This document shows, piece by piece, positions 60,916 to 64,000 of a DNA stretch of 64,000 bases; within the stretch, counting starts at the first letter, position 1; each line of letters starts with the position of its first letter. The notes beneath the pieces were generated by a model. It did not search any database, was not told the origin of the DNA, and was given only the letters and a program-made list of their open reading frames with translations. The translations under genes and the position numbers were made by a program. The DNA is from Marinicauda salina (lineage in GTDB: Bacteria; Pseudomonadota; Alphaproteobacteria; Caulobacterales; Maricaulaceae), in NCBI RefSeq assembly GCF_003122085.1, contig NZ_QEXV01000007.1, positions 62,001 through 126,000 of the forward strand, given 5' to 3'.

Positions 60916-61986
60916 ATGCCCGAGCCCGTCTACGATACGTCGAAGCCCGTCCTGGTCACCGGCGCGACCGGCTATGTCGCCGGCTGGATCGTCAAGTTGC
61001 TGCTGGAGAAGGGCTTCACCGTCCACGCCGCCGTGCGCGATCCCGACGATGCCGACAAGCGCGCCCATCTCGACGCGATCGACGCGGCCGCGCCGGGGAC
61101 GATCCGGTATTTCAAGGCCGACCTGCTCGGTGCGGGCAGCTATGACGAAGCCGCCGAAGGCTGCGCGGTGATCTTCCACACCGCCTCGCCCTTCACGACC
61201 GTGGTCAAGGATCCGCAGCGCGATCTCGTCGACCCGGCGGTCGAGGGCACGAAGAACGTGCTCGGCGCGGCGGACCGGACGGACTCGGTCGAACGCGTGG
61301 TGCTGACGAGCTCGTGCGCGGCGATCTATGGCGACAATCGCGACATCGCGAAGGCCCCGGGCAAAACGCTCACCGAGGACATCTGGAACACCTCGTCGAG
61401 CCTCGACCACCAGGCCTATTCCTATTCCAAGACCCAGGCCGAGGCCGCGGCCTGGGAGGTCGCCGGCGCGCAGGGCCGCTGGAAGCTGGTCGCGATCAAT
61501 CCCGCCCTCGTGCTCGGCCCCGGCGTGAAGCCGCAGGCGACGTCGGAGAGCTTCACGCTCGTCAAACAGCTCGGCAACGGGACGATGAAGACCGGCGCGC
61601 CGCCGCTCGAGTTCGGCGTCGTCGACGTGCGCGACGTCGCCGAGGCGCATCTGCGCGCGGCGTTCATTCCCGCCGCGGAGGGCCGCCACATCACGTGCGC
61701 CGAAACGATGAGCCTGCTCGACATGGCCCGCGCGCTGCGCGCGGAGTTCGGCGACGATTGGCCGTTCCCGAAGTCCGAGCTGCCGAAATGGCTGGTCTGG
61801 CTCACCGGCCCGATGATCAACAAGGCGCTCACGCGCAAGTTCATCAGCCGCAATCTCGGCTGGCCCTTCCGCGCCGACAATGCGAAGTCGCGCGAAGCCC
61901 TCGGGATGGAGTACCGCCCGGCGCCGCAGGCGGTCGTCGACATGTTCGCCCAGATGGTCGAGGCGGGGCTGGTGAAGAAGCGCTAG
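60916..61986 (+). CDS. Extended-SDR aldehyde/ketone reductase (cinnamoyl-CoA/dihydroflavonol-reductase-like)
   Basis: A 356-residue NAD(P)-dependent epimerase/dehydratase-family enzyme. The Rossmann motif TGATGYVAGWIV is near the start, followed by HTASPF, VVLTSSCAAIYG and the catalytic Tyr-x-x-x-Lys in YSYSK. It resembles plant-type dihydroflavonol reductases and yeast aldehyde reductases, so it probably reduces an aldehyde or ketone. GGAGG lies 6 nt before the start. Single gene. Confidence 0.88.
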   Translation: MPEPVYDTSKPVLVTGATGYVAGWIVKLLLEKGFTVHAAVRDPDDADKRAHLDAIDAAAPGTIRYFKADLLGAGSYDEAAEGCAVIFHTASPFTTVVKDPQRDLVDPAVEGTKNVLGAADRTDSVERVVLTSSCAAIYGDNRDIAKAPGKTLTEDIWNTSSSLDHQAYSYSKTQAEAAAWEVAGAQGRWKLVAINPALVLGPGVKPQATSESFTLVKQLGNGTMKTGAPPLEFGVVDVRDVAEAHLRAAFIPAAEGRHITCAETMSLLDMARALRAEFGDDWPFPKSELPKWLVWLTGPMINKALTRKFISRNLGWPFRADNAKSREALGMEYRPAPQAVVDMFAQMVEAGLVKKR

Positions 61987-61991
61987 GCGGT

Positions 61992-62393
61992 TCAGATCGC
62001 CGGATGCGGCATCAGCAGGTGATCGCGCGCTCGCGGGTCGCCCAGCCGCTCGGACGCGTACCAGCGCTTGAGCAGCGCGCGGTCGAACAGGGCGGGATGG
62101 GCGGCGACGAACGTCGCCCAGTCGATGCCGGGATCCTCCGCCAGGTGCTCGGCGATCAGCGCCAAGAAGGCGAGCGTGATGGTGAGGTTGAACTTCTCCG
62201 GGACGCCGGCGCGGACCGTGAGCGCGCGCAGGCCAGCCTCGTAGCGTCTCGCCGCGCCGAGGAAGCTTTCCTGCTTGAGCAGTTCGAAGGCGACGCGGAC
62301 ATGATCGGCGTGGCTGAAGCCGGCCGGATCGAGCCTTCCTTCCTCGAACGCCGCGAGCAGGGCGGCGCCGTCGTCGGGCGCCTCACCCGTCAT
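61992..62393 (-). CDS. Conserved protein of unknown function with HADHVRVA motif
   Basis: A 133-residue all-helical protein: GFSHADHVRVAFELLKQ near the start and KFNLTITLAFLALIAEHL in the middle mark a small conserved family I recognise only as hypothetical. Conserved His residues suggest metal binding. It overlaps the upstream gene by 11 bp and has GGAG at 8 nt, so the pair is translationally coupled. Confidence 0.65.
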   Translation of the reverse strand: MTGEAPDDGAALLAAFEEGRLDPAGFSHADHVRVAFELLKQESFLGAARRYEAGLRALTVRAGVPEKFNLTITLAFLALIAEHLAEDPGIDWATFVAAHPALFDRALLKRWYASERLGDPRARDHLLMPHPAI

Positions 62394-62637
62394 CGCCGGT
62401 CTCCGTCATCAGATGGCTGTCGGCCGCCGTCAGGTCGAGCTCGTAGACGGCCTTGAGCTGGGCGATCTTGGCCAGCGTCGCCTCGCCGAAGGGCGCGCGG
62501 CCCTCGAAGGCGTGCAGCATCACGCCCTCGATCAGGTCGCCGAGGCTCATGTCCTTCTCCTCGGCGAGCGCCTTGAGCACCTTCAGCAAGCGCTTCTCCA
62601 GGCGCACGCCGGTCTGGACGCGTTCGATCCGTTTCAT
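62383..62637 (-). CDS. Small ribbon-helix-helix-like protein
   Basis: An 84-residue protein with an Arg/Lys-rich N-terminal strand and helix (RIERVQTGVRLEKRLLKVLKALAEEKDMSLGDLIEGVML), the pattern of CopG/Arc-type DNA-binding proteins. It may regulate its own operon with the HADHVRVA protein. No ribosome site is visible; a good promoter places transcription start at or near the ATG. Confidence 0.65.
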   Translation of the reverse strand: MKRIERVQTGVRLEKRLLKVLKALAEEKDMSLGDLIEGVMLHAFEGRAPFGEATLAKIAQLKAVYELDLTAADSHLMTETGDDG

Positions 62638-62643
62638 GCGCGC

Positions 62644-62672
62644 ATGATGTTACCAATGTACCATTATGTCAA
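62644..62672 (-). promoter_or_regulatory. Strong promoter for the ribbon-helix-helix operon; probable leaderless start
   Basis: On the minus strand, a perfect TTGACA (62672-62667), a 17-bp spacer and CATCAT (62649-62644, 4 of 6 matches) place transcription start at about 62637, the A of the ATG. The spacer holds near-repeats (TGGTACATTGGTAACAT) that could be an operator. The region is unusually AT-rich for this window. Confidence 0.6.
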
Positions 62673-62722
62673 ATCGCGCGGTTTCGCTTGAGCCCGCGCC
62701 CGCGATCGGGCATGGCGGCGTC

Positions 62723-63553
62723 ATGACCGCCTGGACCGATCTCCTGCCCGCCGGACGGCCCGCCGTCATGGGCGTGGTCAACGTCACGCCGGATTCGTTC
62801 TCCGACGGCGGGCGCTTTCACGACGCCGGCGCGGCGCACGATCACGCGCTCGCCCTGCTCGACGCCGGCGCCGACATGCTCGACATCGGCGGCGAGAGCA
62901 CCCGGCCCGGCGCCGAGCCGGTGGGCGAGATCGACGAGCTCGATCGCGTCATGCCGGTGATCGAGGCCGTGCGCGCCGCCCGGCGCGACGCGGTGATCTC
63001 CATCGACACGATGAAGCCGGACGTCGCCGGGGCGGCCGTTGGCGCGGGCGCGGCGATCTGGAACGCCGTCGACGCGCTTCGCGGCGAGGGCGCGCTCGAC
63101 TGCGCGGCCGATCTGGGTTGCGCCGTCTGCCTGATGCACATGCAGGGCGAACCCCGGACCATGCAGGCCGACCCCCGCTATGACGACGTCGTCGCCGAGG
63201 TCGAGGCCTTCCTCATGGAACGCGCCGCCGCCGCCGAGACCGCCGGAATCGCGCGCGACAAGATCGCGCTCGATCCGGGCATCGGCTTCGGCAAGACGCT
63301 CGCCCACAATCTCGCCCTGCTCGCCGCGACGGACCGGCTCGCCGCCCACGACTATCCGCTGCTGGTGGGCGCCTCGCGCAAGCGCTTCATCGCCGCGATC
63401 GACGAGACCGCGACATCGGCCGACGACCGGCTGGGCGGCTCGCTCGCCGCCGCGCTGTGGGCCGCCCGCGCCGGCGCTTCGATCATTCGCGTCCACGACG
63501 TGCGCGAGACCGTCCAGGCGCTGAAAGTCCAGGCCGCGATCGGGGCGGCGTAG
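62723..63553 (+). CDS. folP: Dihydropteroate synthase
   Basis: A 276-residue TIM-barrel enzyme of folate synthesis, joining p-aminobenzoate and hydroxymethyldihydropterin diphosphate. It has GVVNVTPDSFSDGG, DIGGESTRPGA, SIDTMKPDVA, LMHMQGEPRTMQ, LDPGIGFGKTLAHN and VGASRKRFI. The segment normally reading NDVxALR is NAVDALR here: the ligand Asn is kept, but the next Asp is Ala. The start at 62723 is preferred over 62666, which would add 19 residues not typical of the family and lies inside the opposing promoter. No glmM follows. Confidence 0.93.
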   Translation: MTAWTDLLPAGRPAVMGVVNVTPDSFSDGGRFHDAGAAHDHALALLDAGADMLDIGGESTRPGAEPVGEIDELDRVMPVIEAVRAARRDAVISIDTMKPDVAGAAVGAGAAIWNAVDALRGEGALDCAADLGCAVCLMHMQGEPRTMQADPRYDDVVAEVEAFLMERAAAAETAGIARDKIALDPGIGFGKTLAHNLALLAATDRLAAHDYPLLVGASRKRFIAAIDETATSADDRLGGSLAAALWAARAGASIIRVHDVRETVQALKVQAAIGAA

Positions 63554-63659
63554 GTGCGAAACAGGGCCGGTGCGCCGCACCGTCCCGCCCGCGTTTCACG
63601 AAATATTTTCGCCGCCCGGCGCAGGATCGCGTTTTCGACAACGCACGCCGGGCCGCATC

Positions 63660-64000
63660 ATGACGGGACCGAGGTCTCCAAGGGCTTTCCTCGCGCCGCT
63701 CGCCGCGCTGTGCGCGCTGGCGCTCTCGGCGTGCGCCGCGAGCGGACCCGCGCCCGTGCGCCCGTCCTCGCCCGGCGCGGCGGGTCCGGCGATCACGGCG
63801 ACCTTCCAGCCCGACTCGCAGATGGTCGTCTGCCGCGGGATGCGGGTGAGCAACGCGCCGCCGACGGACGGCCGGGGCCGCATCCGCGACTATCAGCCTC
63901 TCGTCCGCGTCGAGGGCGTCTGGCTGCTCGCCAACCCGGTCCGCGGGGCGTGCCTGACATCGGGCTTCGGGCTGCGCGACGGGCGGCCCCATCGCGGGCT
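63660..64000 (+). CDS. M23-family peptidase lipoprotein, N-terminal part
   Basis: Runs off the right edge; 113 residues visible. Lipoprotein signal (LALSAC), a spacer, then the start of an M23/LytM domain, CLTSGFGLRDGRPHRG, where the first zinc-binding His (in PHRG) sits. Such peptidases cut peptide cross-links of peptidoglycan, or act as divisome activators if catalytic residues are lost. The remaining catalytic residues are outside the window. It stands 106 bp after folP, where glmM is often found in related genomes. Confidence 0.8.
   Translation, partial: MTGPRSPRAFLAPLAALCALALSACAASGPAPVRPSSPGAAGPAITATFQPDSQMVVCRGMRVSNAPPTDGRGRIRDYQPLVRVEGVWLLANPVRGACLTSGFGLRDGRPHRG

Noticed and set aside
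62666-62722. Upstream ATG as folP start
   Set aside because: Adds 19 residues atypical for the family and lies in the -35 region of the divergent promoter; the ATG at 62723 fits better.

Overview
The window is GC-rich (visibly well above 60%), gene-dense DNA from an alphaproteobacterium. Four things point there: the ybgC-tolQRAB-pal-cpoB-tilS-ftsH run; many TonB-dependent receptors and secreted hydrolases; dispersed palindromic intergenic repeats; and an arginine block built from N-acetylornithine carbamoyltransferase plus a fused N-acetylglutamate synthase/kinase, a combination known from Xanthomonas-like and Maricaulis/Parvularcula-like bacteria. A Maricaulales/Parvularculales-type marine heterotroph is the best guess, but genus cannot be told from sequence alone. 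No rRNA, tRNA, CRISPR array, phage or insertion sequence was seen.

Layout. 1-12.1 kb: a catabolic-looking block. A leftward operon (serine hydrolase, GMC alcohol oxidoreductase, aldehyde dehydrogenase, penicillin-acylase family) is followed by a leftward PQQ-type sugar dehydrogenase lipoprotein. Then come rightward genes for a TonB receptor, a membrane fatty-acid-hydroxylase/sterol-desaturase-like enzyme and a diiron ferritin-like protein. Four of these transcription units carry the same 15-bp palindrome GTGAAC-N3-GTTCAC in front of them, so they look like one regulon. 12.2-15.5 kb: arginine operon argF'-argB(A)-argC with overlapping starts. 15.5-23.6 kb: lipoprotein MsrA, a GT39-type glycosyltransferase, an Oar-like TonB receptor, PhoD and a GNAT enzyme. 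23.9-28.9 kb: agmatine-to-putrescine genes aguA and aguB with an embedded serine hydrolase and a GNAT-nitrilase fusion. 28.9-33.1 kb: small and unknown genes, two CsbD proteins, a MarC protein and a DsbA-fold isomerase.

33.4-35.7 kb: ornithine decarboxylase and a deoxyhypusine-synthase-like protein, a second polyamine module. 36.0-38.5 kb: a phosphate-type porin and a PstS lipoprotein, each behind an 11-bp-phased Pho-box-like array. 38.5-49.8 kb: a large secreted HExxH protein, a GT4 glycosyltransferase, PutA, a class I ribonucleotide reductase alpha subunit behind paired NrdR boxes, a YiiX-like hydrolase, a small lipoprotein and an outer-membrane-like protein. 49.9-60.2 kb: a cyclopropane-fatty-acid-synthase family enzyme, the complete tol-pal cluster, tilS and ftsH. 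60.3-64.0 kb: an inserted group of accessory genes, folP, and the start of an M23 peptidase lipoprotein.

Themes. Arginine synthesis through acetylated intermediates, agmatine deimination and ornithine decarboxylation all feed polyamines. PhoB and NrdR control are readable from sequence. The most novel-looking item is the GTGAAC palindrome regulon tying a TonB receptor to an oxidative and hydrolytic enzyme set; its regulator and substrate are not in the window.
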